A DNA stretch of 64,000 nucleotides from an uncultured Selenomonadales bacterium (GCA_946407015.1 CAMJML010000011.1:39274-103273), one strand, 5' to 3'. Shown: positions 24,440 to 33,972, numbered from the stretch's first letter. The notes: generated from the letters alone by a model not told the origin. A program made the numbers and translations.

Positions 24440-24748
24440 TTAATCAGTGCTGAGCTGTGCTTGGACAACGGCGAATTTATCTTCTGAGTTTTGGGCCTGC
24501 ACCCACAATTCTTGAAACAAATAGGAGTTCTTAAATTCAACACTCCAGGAGTAGGCGTCTTCCGGCGAATAGGCAGCAAAGATAATGCGCTGTCTGAGCG
24601 TTTGTGGCAGGCCGCCTTCTTCATCCGTAACCAAAGCATAGATTCCGCCAGGGATTTTTTCATAATAAAAAGCGGTTGCCTGTTCTTCCGTTTCGATTTC
24701 TTCAAATCCCAGTTCTTCATAAAATTCCTGTACTGTTTTATCACTCAT
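24440..24748 (-). CDS. Small acidic protein of unknown function (102 aa)
   Basis: This soluble acidic protein begins MSDKTVQEFYEELGFEEIETEEQATAFYYEKIPGG-type sequence, with 'IYALVTDEEGGLPQTLRQRIIFAAYSPEDAYSWSVEFKNSYLFQELW' following. No family was recognised. ATG 24748 has GGAG 8 nt upstream; the longer frame (24808) has no RBS. It is transcribed divergently from the YaiI/YqxD gene. Confidence 0.65.
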   Translation of the reverse strand: MSDKTVQEFYEELGFEEIETEEQATAFYYEKIPGGIYALVTDEEGGLPQTLRQRIIFAAYSPEDAYSWSVEFKNSYLFQELWVQAQNSEDKFAVVQAQLSTD

Positions 24749-24867
24749 ATGATCAGCTCCAGTTCGTATACTCATTTCTATTGTACCGTAATTCGGATTG
24801 AAAAACACGCAGCAGGCTGAGCTTGCTGGATAATTTCTTTAAACCAAATGGACAAGGATGGACGCTC

Positions 24868-25329
24868 ATGAAAATAATTATTGATGCCGATGCCTGCCCG
24901 AAAGGGGTTTTACAGAGCTGTTTTGAGCTTGGACACAAATTTGCCGTACCCGTTTGGACGGTTGCCAGCTTTCATCATGATATCCGCTCCGATCAGCATA
25001 TTGTCGTGGAAAATCATGCTCAGGCTGCTGATATTAAAATCATGAATATCGCTGAGGCCGGTGATTTAGTGATTACACAAGACTGGGGACTGGCGGCAAT
25101 GGTATTGGGACGCAAGGCGAAATGTATCAGTCCGTCAGGGCAGGAGTATCCAGGCGACCATATTGGATTTTTATTAGAGGCCCGGGAAATGAAAGCCAAA
25201 TACCGGCGCAGTGGAGGAAGGACCAAGGGACCCAAAAAACGAACCCAGCAGGATGATGCTGTATTTGCGACCAGGCTGGAAGGGTTGATCAAGGGAATGC
25301 TGGCCAGCATAGAAACGAGCGAAGAGTGA
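24868..25329 (+). CDS. YaiI/YqxD family protein (UPF0178, DUF188)
   Basis: This 153-aa protein has the conserved blocks of the YaiI/YqxD family: '[12 protein letters not shown]' at the N-terminus, '[19 protein letters not shown]' in the middle, and '[24 protein letters not shown]' near the end. The fold is PIN-like, but the function is not established. ATG 24868 follows AAGGA by 9 nt; the upstream ATG 24823 has no RBS. Confidence 0.9.
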   Translation: MKIIIDADACPKGVLQSCFELGHKFAVPVWTVASFHHDIRSDQHIVVENHAQAADIKIMNIAEAGDLVITQDWGLAAMVLGRKAKCISPSGQEYPGDHIGFLLEAREMKAKYRRSGGRTKGPKKRTQQDDAVFATRLEGLIKGMLASIETSEE

Positions 25330-25342
25330 TATACGCAAGTGA

Positions 25343-25372
25343 TTGACAGGGGTGATTGTCTTATAGTATAGT
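25343..25372 (+). promoter_or_regulatory. Sigma-A promoter of the 46-aa gene
   Basis: TTGACA (25343-25348), 18-bp spacer and TATAGT (25367-25372) precede a leader with a terminator-like hairpin. Confidence 0.75.
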
Positions 25373-25412
25373 TAATTCATTAAAATTAATATGACTGCTG
25401 ATCAGACTACTG

Positions 25413-25456
25413 AAGGCGAAGGCATTCCATGCGGGAATGAACCTTGGCCTTTTTTA
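25413..25456 (+). terminator. Leader hairpin with T-run (attenuator-like) 1
   Basis: AAGGC..GCCTT closes an inner stem GCATTCC/GGGAATG-type hairpin and runs into six Ts, only about 20 nt before the start codon at 25477. Its position between promoter and gene suggests transcription attenuation. It resembles the leader hairpin at 25720-25766. Confidence 0.65.
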
Positions 25457-25476
25457 ATTATGAGGAGGCTGACAAA

Positions 25477-25617
25477 ATGAAAGAAGCTGTTTTATTTCAA
25501 CAACTCTATGAAATGGCTGCATTACTGGCTAAGGCGAATCAAGAATTTTGTCAAAACTGGCTTGGCAAAAAGCCGAAAGCACCTCCAAGGTCTGATGATC
25601 ACGAAATAAAGCCCTGA
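25477..25617 (+). CDS. Small protein of unknown function (46 aa)
   Basis: MKEAVLFQQLYEMAALLAKA... is a 46-aa helical protein with a basic/Pro-rich tail (KKPKAPPRSDD) and one Cys. GAGGAGG lies 7 nt before the ATG, and a promoter plus attenuator-like hairpin precedes it. No family was recognised. Its position just ahead of the sulfate-assimilation operon, with a leader like that operon's, hints at related control. Confidence 0.55.
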   Translation: MKEAVLFQQLYEMAALLAKANQEFCQNWLGKKPKAPPRSDDHEIKP

Positions 25618-25654
25618 CTTTTTATTGAAAAGCAGCTAACGGTCTTGTTTTTCG

Positions 25655-25683
25655 TTGACAGGGTTTATGAACAATGATAAACT
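25655..25683 (+). promoter_or_regulatory. Sigma-A promoter of the aprAB-cysDN operon
   Basis: TTGACA (25655-25660), 17-bp spacer and TAAACT (25678-25683) lie upstream of the leader hairpin at 25720. Confidence 0.75.
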
Positions 25684-25719
25684 TCTAAATAATTGAAATA
25701 AAAGCTGATTGGAAAGACC

Positions 25720-25766
25720 AAAGGCTTAGATATTTCTCCGCAAGGGGAAAATCTGAGCCTTTTTTG
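25720..25766 (+). terminator. Leader hairpin with T-run (attenuator-like) 2
   Basis: AAGGCTTAGAT pairs with ATCTGAGCCTT around an inner CTCC-GCAA-GGGG element and is followed by six Ts, about 65 nt before the reductase start. It is placed where it would control read-through into the sulfate-assimilation genes. Confidence 0.7.
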
Positions 25767-25829
25767 TTTTGCCGTCAAATGGCAGGAGTGTATAAATTTG
25801 TATTGCCGGAAAGGAACGTGTGGGCAGTT

Positions 25830-27518
25830 ATGAAACTTGCAGCACAGAAACTGGAAACCGATATTCTGATTATCGGTGGTGGCACGGCCGGCTGTTTTGC
25901 CGCGCTGACCATTGCCGAACAAGCGAATGCTAAAGTCCTCATTGTTGAAAAGGCCAATATTAAGCGCAGCGGCTGTCTGGCAGCCGGCGTGAATGCCCTG
26001 AATGCCTATATTGTACCGGGGCAAACTCCGGAAAGCTATTTGGAGTATGTAAAAAACGACGCTGAAGGGCTTGTCCGGGAAGATCTTGTTTATTCCTTAG
26101 CGCTCAGGCTGAACCAGGTGACTGCTAAAGTGGAGCAATTGGGATTAGTGATCCAAAAAGATGAGGCAGGGCAATATGTGGCCAGAGGCAACCGGAATAT
26201 CAAAATTAACGGGGAGAATATCAAACCCATTTTGGCCGATGCCGTCAGCCGTCATGACACCATTACCGTGCTCAACCGGGTGAATATGATCGATTACATG
26301 GTTAAAGACGGCCAGGTTATCGGTGCATACGGCTTTTCACTCGATTCCGAAATTTTTTATGTTATTTCAGCAAAAGCTGTGATCTGTGCTACCGGCGGGG
26401 CAGCCGGCCTGTATCGGCCTAATAACCCCGGTTTCTCCCGGCACAAGATGTGGTACAGCCCGTTTAACACCGGTGCCGGTTATGCCATGGGAATTCGTGC
26501 CGGTGCGGAAATGACAACTTTTGAAATGCGGTTTATTGCTTTGCGCTGTAAAGATACAATTGCTCCTACCGGGACCATTGCTCAGGGTGTGGGGGCACAG
26601 CAGATCAACAGCCTGGGCCGGGAATACGAAAAACAGTATGGCAATCCAAAGACCAGCAATCGGCTATATTCGACTGTGAGGGAAAATCAGCTTGGGCGGG
26701 GACCGTGTTACTTGAACACGGCCGGGATTACACCGCAGCAGGAGGACGAACTATTCAAGGCTTATTTGAATATGGCACCGGCGCAGACGCTGCGCTGGTT
26801 TGAAGACGGAAAGGGGCCGGCATCCATGCCGGTGGAAATAGAAGGAACGGAGCCGTATATTGTTGGCGGGCATACGGCGAGCGGCTATTGGATTGACCGC
26901 AGCCGTGCAACTACCCTTCCCGGACTTTATGCCGCCGGTGATGTAGCGGGCGGCAGTCCCCAAAAATATGTAACCGGCTGTTTTGCTGAAGGAGAAATCG
27001 CGGCTTTATCAGCGTTAACCTACATTGCCGCAGTTGCGAACCAATGGCCGGATGATGAGGCCGTGACCTGCAAGCTGGCAGCGATCAATGCTCATTTGGA
27101 GGGCTCAGTCGGTGTTTATACGATTGAAAATATTGAAGAAGCCATGCAGAAGGTGATGGATGTTTATGCCGGCGGCATTACCTCGGGATATGCCTATAAT
27201 TCGTCAGGGCTGAAGGTGGCTCAAGGGCGTATTGAGCAATTGCTTGCTCTGGCCCGGGGGTTAAGAGCCCAAAATTTATCCGAACTCATGAGTCTCTATG
27301 AGGTGCTTGACCGGCTGGGTGTTTGTCAAGTACTGCTTGAGCACCTGGCTGCCAGAAGAGAAACCCGCTGGCATTCCTTTCAGGAAAATGCCGACTATCC
27401 AGATAAAGATGACCACAAATGGCTTAAATATGTTAATTCACGGCTGGTCGATGGCCGGGTGCAGGTCATCCTGCGCGATTTGGTAGGGAGGGATGAGCAT
27501 TATGAGCATCGCGATTGA
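25830..27518 (+). CDS. aprA: Adenylylsulfate reductase alpha subunit-like flavoprotein
   Basis: This FAD-dependent protein of the fumarate reductase/AprA family probably reduces adenylylsulfate (APS) to sulfite and AMP. The FAD dinucleotide motif ILIIGGGTAGCFAALTIAE is near the N-terminus. AprA-like active-site stretches are present: 'RSGCLAAGVNALNAYI', 'GGAAGLYRPNNPG', 'FEMRFIALRCKDTIAPTG', 'GLYAAGDVAGGSPQKYVTG'. At 562 aa it is shorter than dissimilatory AprA, fitting an assimilatory role with the adjacent cysDN. ATG 25830 is the likely start but lies 14 nt from AAAGGA, so GTG 25818 or an earlier start cannot be excluded. It overlaps the ferredoxin-type subunit gene by 17 nt. Confidence 0.85.
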   Translation: MKLAAQKLETDILIIGGGTAGCFAALTIAEQANAKVLIVEKANIKRSGCLAAGVNALNAYIVPGQTPESYLEYVKNDAEGLVREDLVYSLALRLNQVTAKVEQLGLVIQKDEAGQYVARGNRNIKINGENIKPILADAVSRHDTITVLNRVNMIDYMVKDGQVIGAYGFSLDSEIFYVISAKAVICATGGAAGLYRPNNPGFSRHKMWYSPFNTGAGYAMGIRAGAEMTTFEMRFIALRCKDTIAPTGTIAQGVGAQQINSLGREYEKQYGNPKTSNRLYSTVRENQLGRGPCYLNTAGITPQQEDELFKAYLNMAPAQTLRWFEDGKGPASMPVEIEGTEPYIVGGHTASGYWIDRSRATTLPGLYAAGDVAGGSPQKYVTGCFAEGEIAALSALTYIAAVANQWPDDEAVTCKLAAINAHLEGSVGVYTIENIEEAMQKVMDVYAGGITSGYAYNSSGLKVAQGRIEQLLALARGLRAQNLSELMSLYEVLDRLGVCQVLLEHLAARRETRWHSFQENADYPDKDDHKWLKYVNSRLVDGRVQVILRDLVGRDEHYEHRD

Positions 27519-27816
27519 TAAAGGACGCTGCAGTGGCTGCGGCCGATGCCGGAACGTTTGCCCGGGGAACTTGCTTACCGCCGATGCGCAGGGGAAGACT
27601 GAAATTAGAAAACCGCAGGATTGCTGGGGCTGTACTTCTTGCCTGAAAGAATGCCATTTTAAAGCCATCCGGTATTTCCTGGGAGCCGATATTGGCGGCA
27701 GCGGCAGTTTCCTATATACCAGGCAGGAAGGAAATTTACTTCACTGGATTATTGTGGCTGCCAATGGCACCGAACATATCATTACGATTGATAAAAACCA
27801 AGCTAACGCCTATTAG
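27502..27816 (+). CDS. aprB: AprB-like ferredoxin subunit of APS reductase
   Basis: This 104-aa iron-sulfur protein passes electrons to the AprA-like flavoprotein. Two [4Fe-4S] motifs are visible: [13 protein letters not shown] and [15 protein letters not shown]-terminal tail (about 45 residues, '[27 protein letters not shown]') resembles the AprB tail that wraps the alpha subunit. ATG 27502 is chosen since GGGAGGG lies 9 nt upstream; ATG 27493 sits directly on the RBS. It overlaps aprA and is followed by cysD at 11 nt. Confidence 0.87.
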   Translation: MSIAIDKGRCSGCGRCRNVCPGNLLTADAQGKTEIRKPQDCWGCTSCLKECHFKAIRYFLGADIGGSGSFLYTRQEGNLLHWIIVAANGTEHIITIDKNQANAY

Positions 27817-27827
27817 GAGGGATACCC

Positions 27828-28628
27828 ATGGATCATTTAGACCGCTTAGAAGCACAAAGTATTTATATTTTACGCGAAGCCTATAAAAAGTTCGGCAAGC
27901 TGGGCATGTTGTGGTCAATCGGCAAGGATTCTACCGTGCTGCTGTGGTTGGCGAAGAAAGCTTTCTTTGGACATTGCCCATTCCCTTTTATTCATGTAGA
28001 TACAACCTATAAAATCCCGGAAATGATTGAATTTCGTGACCGGATGGCCAAAGAATATCAGCTTGATCTGATTGTCCATACCAATCAGGCTGCTATTGAT
28101 GAGGGGATGGGGCCGGATAAGGGACGGCTGGTTTGCTGTAAAGCGTTAAAAACCGATGGGCTGCAACAGGTTGTGACCAACTACGAATTTGAAGGATTGA
28201 TTCTGGGCATCCGGCGGGACGAGGAAGGTTCTCGCTCCAAAGAACGGGTGTTCAGTGAACGTACAAAAGATTCCGAGTGGGATTATACCAATCAGCCGCC
28301 TGAGCTGTGGAACCAGTTTAAAACTGATTTTCCGAAGGGTAACCATATCCGGGTTCATCCCATCCTGCACTGGAATGAAATTGATATCTGGGCTTATATT
28401 GAACGGGAAAAGATTCCTTTGGTCGATTTATATTTCAGCAAGAACGGCAAACGGTATCGCAGCTTAGGCTGCGCTCCTTGCACCGGACAGATTGAATCCA
28501 ATGCGACAACTGTGGCTGAAATCATTGAAGAACTCAAAAATACCAAAGTCAGCGAACGGGCCGGCCGGGCTCAGGACCAGGAAGATTCTTATGCTATGCA
28601 AAAATTACGCAAAGATGGCTACATGTAA
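27828..28628 (+). CDS. cysD: Sulfate adenylyltransferase subunit 2
   Basis: CysD is the catalytic N-type ATP pyrophosphatase half of ATP sulfurylase and makes adenylylsulfate (APS) from ATP and sulfate. The PP-loop [16 protein letters not shown] is near residue 30, followed by '[21 protein letters not shown]' and '[19 protein letters not shown]'. The C-terminal Cys-containing segment '[24 protein letters not shown]' is standard. The length of 266 aa is slightly shorter than E. coli CysD. AGGAGGG lies 7 nt before the ATG; cysN follows after 71 nt. Confidence 0.93.
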   Translation: MDHLDRLEAQSIYILREAYKKFGKLGMLWSIGKDSTVLLWLAKKAFFGHCPFPFIHVDTTYKIPEMIEFRDRMAKEYQLDLIVHTNQAAIDEGMGPDKGRLVCCKALKTDGLQQVVTNYEFEGLILGIRRDEEGSRSKERVFSERTKDSEWDYTNQPPELWNQFKTDFPKGNHIRVHPILHWNEIDIWAYIEREKIPLVDLYFSKNGKRYRSLGCAPCTGQIESNATTVAEIIEELKNTKVSERAGRAQDQEDSYAMQKLRKDGYM

Positions 28629-28699
28629 TGAAAGACGCAGGATGTAACCGATTGCTGATAAAAAAGTTGTCATCTATTTGAATTGAAGGAGGCAGTTGT

Positions 28700-30427
28700 A
28701 TGGGGGCTGCAAGAGAAGTATTGAACATTGTTGTTGTTGGCCATGTTGACCATGGAAAGTCAACCGTGATTGGCCGGTTATTATATGATACAAAGTCTTT
28801 GCCTGAAGGTGCCATCGAACGTGTGAAACGGATTTCCAAAGAAAAAGGCAAGCCGTTTGAATACGCATACTTGTTGGATGCTTTTGAAGAAGAACAAAAG
28901 CAAGGGATTACTATTGATACCACCCAACTGCAATTTCGCACAGCCTTGCGCGATTATGTCATTATTGACGCTCCCGGGCACAAGGAGTTCCTGAAAAATA
29001 TGATTTCCGGTGCTGCTAGTGCGGAAGCGGCTTTGCTGATCATTGATGCCAATGAAGGGATTCAGGAACAATCCAAGCGTCATGGCTATATCTTATCCTT
29101 ACTGGGAATTCAAAAGGCGTATGTTCTGGTCAACAAGATGGACCTGATCGATTATTCGGAAGAAAAGTTTAACGAGATTAAACAGGATATGAATGAGTTT
29201 CTCAACAATCTTCATGTCTATCCGCTGAAATATATCCCTATTTCGGCTTTTTATGGGGAAAACATCACTACCAAATCGGATAAAATGCCCTGGTACAAAG
29301 GAGAACCCATTCTGGCGGCAATCGACTTGTTTGAAAAGGAAAAAGGGCTCGAAGGCAAGCCCTTACGCTTTCCCATTCAGGATGTTTACAAATTCGATCA
29401 TCGCCGGATCGTAGCCGGGCGGATTGAAACCGGTACCTTGCGCCAAGGCGACACCGTCCTGATCTCACCCAGCAATAAAATGACCAAAATCAAAAGCATT
29501 GAATATTGGGCCGATCGCGATAAAACCGACATCGTATATGCCGGTATGTCGGTTGGCATCACTGTAGAAGACGAGTTTTTTAATCAGCGTGGCGAGTTTA
29601 TTGTTCATCCGGAAGCACCGCCACTGGTTGCCGATACTTTTAAAGCCAATCTTTTCTGGATGGGCAAAAAAGAATTGGTCAAAAACAAGGAATACAAACT
29701 CAAGCTGGTCACTCAAGAAGTTGAATGTGAGATTTATGCCATCAGCAAAGCCATTGATGCCACAACCTTGGCAACGGTTGAAAATGCCAGTCAGGTAAAA
29801 ACCAATGATGTCGCCGAAGTGATTATTAAAACCAAGCGGCCGATTAGTTTTGATGAATTTAAAAACAATCAGATTACCGGACGCTTTGTACTCGTGGACG
29901 GTTATGATGTCAGTGGCGGCGGCATTGTCTCGGGGCTGGTCACCGAGGTTCAAACAATCAGCAAGTTTGCTCAGGCTGATTTGCAGCTGCTTGTCCAGTG
30001 CTTTGATGAATATTATTTTATTTTGTCCGAAGGAAATATCCGCAAGCTGGAAGGACGTCCGCGTACGTTTAAGGTGAATGATATTATCCCGGTTGCCGGT
30101 AAGACCTATGAATACCCGGAAAGTTTTGACCTGTTGGATGTTAAAGCCCGGGTGGCAGCCAGAATTAGAAATTGCAAGCTGCAAGCAGTCTTACCACTCG
30201 GTGATTATCAGCTTGAATCGCTGCCTGTATTGGATCACAGAGGCTTTTTGATTCGAGTCCACTCGCAGCAGGAATATCAAACTTTCCTAAAAGAGGTTGA
30301 AGCCCTGGCGGATTGGAACGATAAAAGGGCTTCGCAGTTCGCGGCCAGATGGTTTGATTTCAGTAAATACCGGACGATTGGCTTTACAGGCAATTTAGAT
30401 TGGGCAGACGGCGATTATAGTATTTAA
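28700..30427 (+). CDS. cysN: Sulfate adenylyltransferase subunit 1 (GTPase) with C-terminal extension
   Basis: CysN is the GTPase that drives APS synthesis by CysD. G1 is [10 protein letters not shown]3 is DAPGH and G4 is NKMD, followed by two EF-Tu-like beta-barrel domains. At 575 aa it is about 100 residues longer than E. coli CysN. The extra C-terminal region ('[60 protein letters not shown]...') has no P-loop, so it is not a fused APS kinase. This agrees with reduction of APS directly by AprAB. The start has AAGGAGG 7 nt upstream. Confidence 0.92.
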   Translation: MGAAREVLNIVVVGHVDHGKSTVIGRLLYDTKSLPEGAIERVKRISKEKGKPFEYAYLLDAFEEEQKQGITIDTTQLQFRTALRDYVIIDAPGHKEFLKNMISGAASAEAALLIIDANEGIQEQSKRHGYILSLLGIQKAYVLVNKMDLIDYSEEKFNEIKQDMNEFLNNLHVYPLKYIPISAFYGENITTKSDKMPWYKGEPILAAIDLFEKEKGLEGKPLRFPIQDVYKFDHRRIVAGRIETGTLRQGDTVLISPSNKMTKIKSIEYWADRDKTDIVYAGMSVGITVEDEFFNQRGEFIVHPEAPPLVADTFKANLFWMGKKELVKNKEYKLKLVTQEVECEIYAISKAIDATTLATVENASQVKTNDVAEVIIKTKRPISFDEFKNNQITGRFVLVDGYDVSGGGIVSGLVTEVQTISKFAQADLQLLVQCFDEYYFILSEGNIRKLEGRPRTFKVNDIIPVAGKTYEYPESFDLLDVKARVAARIRNCKLQAVLPLGDYQLESLPVLDHRGFLIRVHSQQEYQTFLKEVEALADWNDKRASQFAARWFDFSKYRTIGFTGNLDWADGDYSI

Positions 30428-30506
30428 AAATAACAGTAATAGCATGTCTTGGGACGTTCCGGCATAGAATAGGTTGTACAAACAATTCTGGCTGGAGGGA
30501 TTGGAC

Positions 30507-30725
30507 ATGAGTTTACTGATTAGCAGCATCAAGGAACAGGCCAAAGCGGTACTGGTTGAAAAATTGGGCCAGGAACCAACCGACCAGGCGTTAAATGGTA
30601 CAGTTGGACATGCGTTATCGCCTGTTATCAGTCATATGCAACAGGGTGGAAAACTTTATGAAATTGATGCTATCATCCACTACAGCTATCAGCGATGGCT
30701 GGAACGCGGCTGGTATCCACACTAA
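30507..30725 (+). CDS. Small protein of unknown function in the sulfate operon (72 aa)
   Basis: This 72-aa soluble protein (MSLLISSIKEQAKAVLVEKLG...) has mixed helical character and an aromatic C-terminus (YSYQRWLERGWYPH). ATG 30507 has GGAGGG 7 nt upstream; the longer frame from 30474 has none. It is the last gene before the operon terminator, so it is probably co-transcribed with aprAB-cysDN, which suggests an accessory role. No family was recognised and it has no Cys. Confidence 0.65.
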   Translation: MSLLISSIKEQAKAVLVEKLGQEPTDQALNGTVGHALSPVISHMQQGGKLYEIDAIIHYSYQRWLERGWYPH

Positions 30726-30736
30726 TACTCTGTTAA

Positions 30737-30765
30737 AAAGCGCTAACCCTTAGGGTTAGCGCTTT
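30737..30765 (+). terminator. Terminator of the sulfate-assimilation operon
   Basis: AAAGCGCTAACCC and its exact complement GGGTTAGCGCTTT are separated by TTA and followed by ATTTAT. Confidence 0.85.
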
Positions 30766-30831
30766 ATTTATCCGGTTGCTGGCATAAAGCCGGAGCGTTT
30801 TAGCTAAATGTATAGGAGTTACAAAAATGAT

Positions 30832-32508
30832 TTAGCGGCTGGCTGAGAAAGGAAGTTTCCCGTTTATCAGGCTGTGGTTTTTTTGAAAAACAGAGCCACC
30901 GGCATTTTTAGCCAGTTCGACCAGGTAGTTTTGCTGCGACTCCAAACCAATGCATGTAAATTTATAATGGGCGGCTTTGATTTCACGGGCGGCTATCATG
31001 GCATCACTTAAAGGATCACCGGTATTCCCTGAAGCATAGCTGGGGAGACCGTCGGTGATGAGAATCAGGAATGGATTATGAGGATGGGAGGACTTTAAAT
31101 AATCCATTCCGCTTTTGAGTCCGAGTGCCAGCGGTGTGGCTCCATAGGCCTGGATCGTTTTAAGCTCCGCTCTGAGCCTGCTCTCGTTACGGGTAAAAGG
31201 CAGTACGAATTGTGCTGCAGAATCTTGAAATGTAATCAGGCTAATCCGGCAGCCTGTTGAATGCAATAGCCGTGCGATCAGTGTTTTAGCCATTTGAAGG
31301 CGAAGTCCTTCCATGCTGGCACTGGCATCAAGCAAAACGCAAAGATCGGAGCGCTGGGAAGCGTTCGCGCCATGAAACCTCAAATCCAACCCGGAAATGT
31401 TTAAAGCCGGTATAGCGGTTGTTAGCTGGCGTGCTGCTGCTGCCTGGACAGTTGCCGTGATATCCAAAACGGCGGCAAGCGTTTTCTCTAACGCCAGATG
31501 GTTGGTTTTCCTGGCAGCAACAGCATCTTGCTGATCAGATAAACGGCATTTTGCCGGGAGATTTTGCCGCTTTGGCCTTAACTGCTTGCGAATATGCTGT
31601 TCCATATCGGCAATGTCGGCAAGGGGCTGGAGGTTGTACTGAGGCTGTTGGGAGGTCGCCCGTGTTGGCAGTTTCTGTCCGCTAAATCCAAGTAAGGTTT
31701 GCTGATTGCACTGGCCTTCATGCTGGACTTTCGCGTTCAAACTCTGAAGCGGTGCATGGGCCGCAGTGGGCTTGATGGTACAGGCAGCAGTTTCACTATT
31801 GTCTTGCTGCTGGCTTAATTGGCTGACCGTTTGATGCTGACCACCGTGTTTCTGGCTTTTTAAATAAGAATCCGTTTGGTCGGTATATTCCGATAAATCC
31901 AGCAACTGATTGCCACAACTGGCGGTCAGCACGACTTTTTCAATACAACGCAATTCGAGGCCGCACGTGAGGATGGTTGATTCGGCAGCCAAGATCAGAA
32001 AAAACAGGCAGGCAGCATGCTCATCTGGAAGCATGGCGGCAATATGGACATGATTTTTATGCGCGTTCTGCAAGGAAGTTTTCTGGCCATAAGCCAGATT
32101 GCCGGTTATCCGCCCGCCGCCTGTTCCGGTCTGAATATCGATCAAGTTGGCATCTGCAGCGTGGCGGTTGGCCGGCTCATCCAGAAGAAGTGAAGTATTA
32201 TAGTGAGCGACGGCATCTCTGAGCGCAGCTGCAATCTGATGATGGTCCACCAGTCCGTATTCATGGAAAATATCCATATGGATGATGGTTCCATAGTCTG
32301 GACGATTATAGAATAAGCGTCCGGCATCAACATTGCACATAATTTGAATTTCCTGTGGACGTCCTGGAAGATAGATATGCAGCTTTTTACTCACTACCGT
32401 ACTTTCGGCGATTTTACAGCCGGAATGATCGGCAAAAACACACAGCAGCGCCTCAACTGGCGTTTGCAGCCGGTTGAACGATAAACTGGAATAATCAATC
32501 CTGGTCAT
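30832..32508 (-). CDS. VWA-domain protein, partner of the chelatase-like AAA+ ATPase
   Basis: This 558-aa protein ends in a von Willebrand A domain with an intact MIDAS (DASASM at 394-399, Thr/Asp downstream in 'LITDGLPSYA'). Residues 1-210 form an unrecognised domain (with 'ANLIDIQTGTGGGRITGNLAYGQ'), and residues about 215-330 are a Gln-rich, low-complexity linker. The AAA+ gene upstream overlaps by 14 nt. The pair has the ChlI/ChlD (BchI/BchD) layout of metal-chelatase motor subunits, but no large ChlH-like subunit or tetrapyrrole gene is present here. The role may be metal insertion or protein remodelling; this is inference. Confidence 0.82.
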   Translation of the reverse strand: MTRIDYSSLSFNRLQTPVEALLCVFADHSGCKIAESTVVSKKLHIYLPGRPQEIQIMCNVDAGRLFYNRPDYGTIIHMDIFHEYGLVDHHQIAAALRDAVAHYNTSLLLDEPANRHAADANLIDIQTGTGGGRITGNLAYGQKTSLQNAHKNHVHIAAMLPDEHAACLFFLILAAESTILTCGLELRCIEKVVLTASCGNQLLDLSEYTDQTDSYLKSQKHGGQHQTVSQLSQQQDNSETAACTIKPTAAHAPLQSLNAKVQHEGQCNQQTLLGFSGQKLPTRATSQQPQYNLQPLADIADMEQHIRKQLRPKRQNLPAKCRLSDQQDAVAARKTNHLALEKTLAAVLDITATVQAAAARQLTTAIPALNISGLDLRFHGANASQRSDLCVLLDASASMEGLRLQMAKTLIARLLHSTGCRISLITFQDSAAQFVLPFTRNESRLRAELKTIQAYGATPLALGLKSGMDYLKSSHPHNPFLILITDGLPSYASGNTGDPLSDAMIAAREIKAAHYKFTCIGLESQQNYLVELAKNAGGSVFQKNHSLINGKLPFSASR

Positions 32509-33802
32509 GGTGCTCAGGTAGGCTAATCAGTTTGTGGTCAGGCAGTTGTGCCAGTGGTGCTGCCGTTTTCAGCGGCGCTGAAACGGTGGCTTCGGTAGGT
32601 TTTAGAATCGCCATTTCTTGCTCGGCTTTCTTTTGCTGCTGGTGTTTTTCAGGTGTTGCCAGGTTCGTCTCTTTACGGTTAAATTTTGCAGCTAGATCTT
32701 GTAAAATCTTTTGCCACCAGCTTTCCGGCTTGCGGCTGGAAGGCTTGGCAATGGGTAAGGCCGGTAAGGCAGCCGCACTGCTTTGGCGGGGATCCTTCAA
32801 TTCCGCTAGATATTGTAAAATTTCCTCAATGGTTGTGGTGTCGGTGCGATGGCCCAGTGTGAACGGAATGACCCTGGTAAGATGATCAAGGGTCACTTGT
32901 TGGTGTTCATTCAGCAATGCCTCAAGAATAGCCGATGATTCAACGGCTTCAATGGCCCGTAAGCTTTCAAGTTTAAAATTCACATAAATCGATGCCAGAA
33001 TGTGTTCAATATCATCCGGTAATTCGACTTGACTCATGGAAACTGTTCCAAAGGTGAATATCGGTTGCTCCAGGTGCTTCAGGCTGGTGCGGCGGCTTTT
33101 CAAAATATCCACAACAGATTGAATGTTCTCCGGCTGGCTGACAGGAACCGTTAAGTCAAAGCGGTCTGATAGCTGACGCCGGATTTGTCTGAGTGCTCCC
33201 GGGTCCTCGTCGGGGTTGGAGGCTGCCCAGATACTGACCGAAACCGGCATTTCAATTGTCGGAAGTCCTGGTTCTTCAATTTGAATTCTTCCCGGTTTTG
33301 TTCCCATAACATCGAGGAGGATATCTGCAAGTTCGGGTGCCGTATCGGCTAGCCGGTTGATTTCGTCAACAAAGATAATACCGCGGTGGGCCTGAGGAAT
33401 AGTTCCCGGCAGCACGGCAGCCAAGGGGGTATTTTGATCCGTCAATTTGCTTAAATCAATGCTGCCCACAATGGAGCCGGGTTTGGCAGAATGCGATATC
33501 TCTAAAAAAGGCCGTGGTACAACCTCAGTGCCTAGTGCTTGAACCTGACTGACTGTCAGTTCGCGGTGGAGTGGGCAATGAGGAGCGTTCGGGTCACAAT
33601 TATAAACACAACCTTTAATTCGGGTAATCGGGGGCAAAATATGCCGGGCGGCCCGGATGACTGAAGTCTTACCCGTACCCCTGAGGCCTTCGGTATGGAT
33701 ATGCAGTGGGTAGTTGTCACAAATGGCATGAACAGACATTTCTATGGCATGAAAGAGCGGCTGGATCCCACTGTGCTTGATAAGATGGACATACGGATTC
33801 AT
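32495..33802 (-). CDS. Magnesium-chelatase-like AAA+ ATPase (ChlI/BchI type)
   Basis: This 435-aa AAA+ protein has Walker A in 'GLRGTGKTSVIR' (residues 39-50), Walker B in 'GIIFVDEINRL' and the arginine-finger/sensor segment 'QIRRQLSDRFDLTVPVS' as in BchI. A cysteine cluster (C65, C69, C76 in GCVYNCDPNAPHCPLHRE) sits in the region where BchI proteins vary and might bind metal. The C-terminal 120 residues are Lys/Gln/Pro-rich and unlike BchI. ATG 33802 follows AGGAG by 7 nt; the longer start (33847) lacks an RBS. It overlaps the VWA partner gene. Confidence 0.87.
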   Translation of the reverse strand: MNPYVHLIKHSGIQPLFHAIEMSVHAICDNYPLHIHTEGLRGTGKTSVIRAARHILPPITRIKGCVYNCDPNAPHCPLHRELTVSQVQALGTEVVPRPFLEISHSAKPGSIVGSIDLSKLTDQNTPLAAVLPGTIPQAHRGIIFVDEINRLADTAPELADILLDVMGTKPGRIQIEEPGLPTIEMPVSVSIWAASNPDEDPGALRQIRRQLSDRFDLTVPVSQPENIQSVVDILKSRRTSLKHLEQPIFTFGTVSMSQVELPDDIEHILASIYVNFKLESLRAIEAVESSAILEALLNEHQQVTLDHLTRVIPFTLGHRTDTTTIEEILQYLAELKDPRQSSAAALPALPIAKPSSRKPESWWQKILQDLAAKFNRKETNLATPEKHQQQKKAEQEMAILKPTEATVSAPLKTAAPLAQLPDHKLISLPEHHDQD

Positions 33803-33972
33803 AGCAACACTCCTAATCAGTGATCTTATCGTTAGTATGGCCTGCAAATAATTGCTAAATGCAAAGTATGCGAAGCATACAGGGAATAATTGCAGTGTTA
33901 AAAAGGTACCGCTTTTTCAAAACAGGTATTTTATGTTACGATAGAAATAATTATCTTTGAGAGGATTTTGAC

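Noticed and set aside
31900..32500. CbiZ-like domain in the N-terminal part of the VWA protein
   Set aside because: Only a vague similarity of a Gly-rich segment; not supportable.
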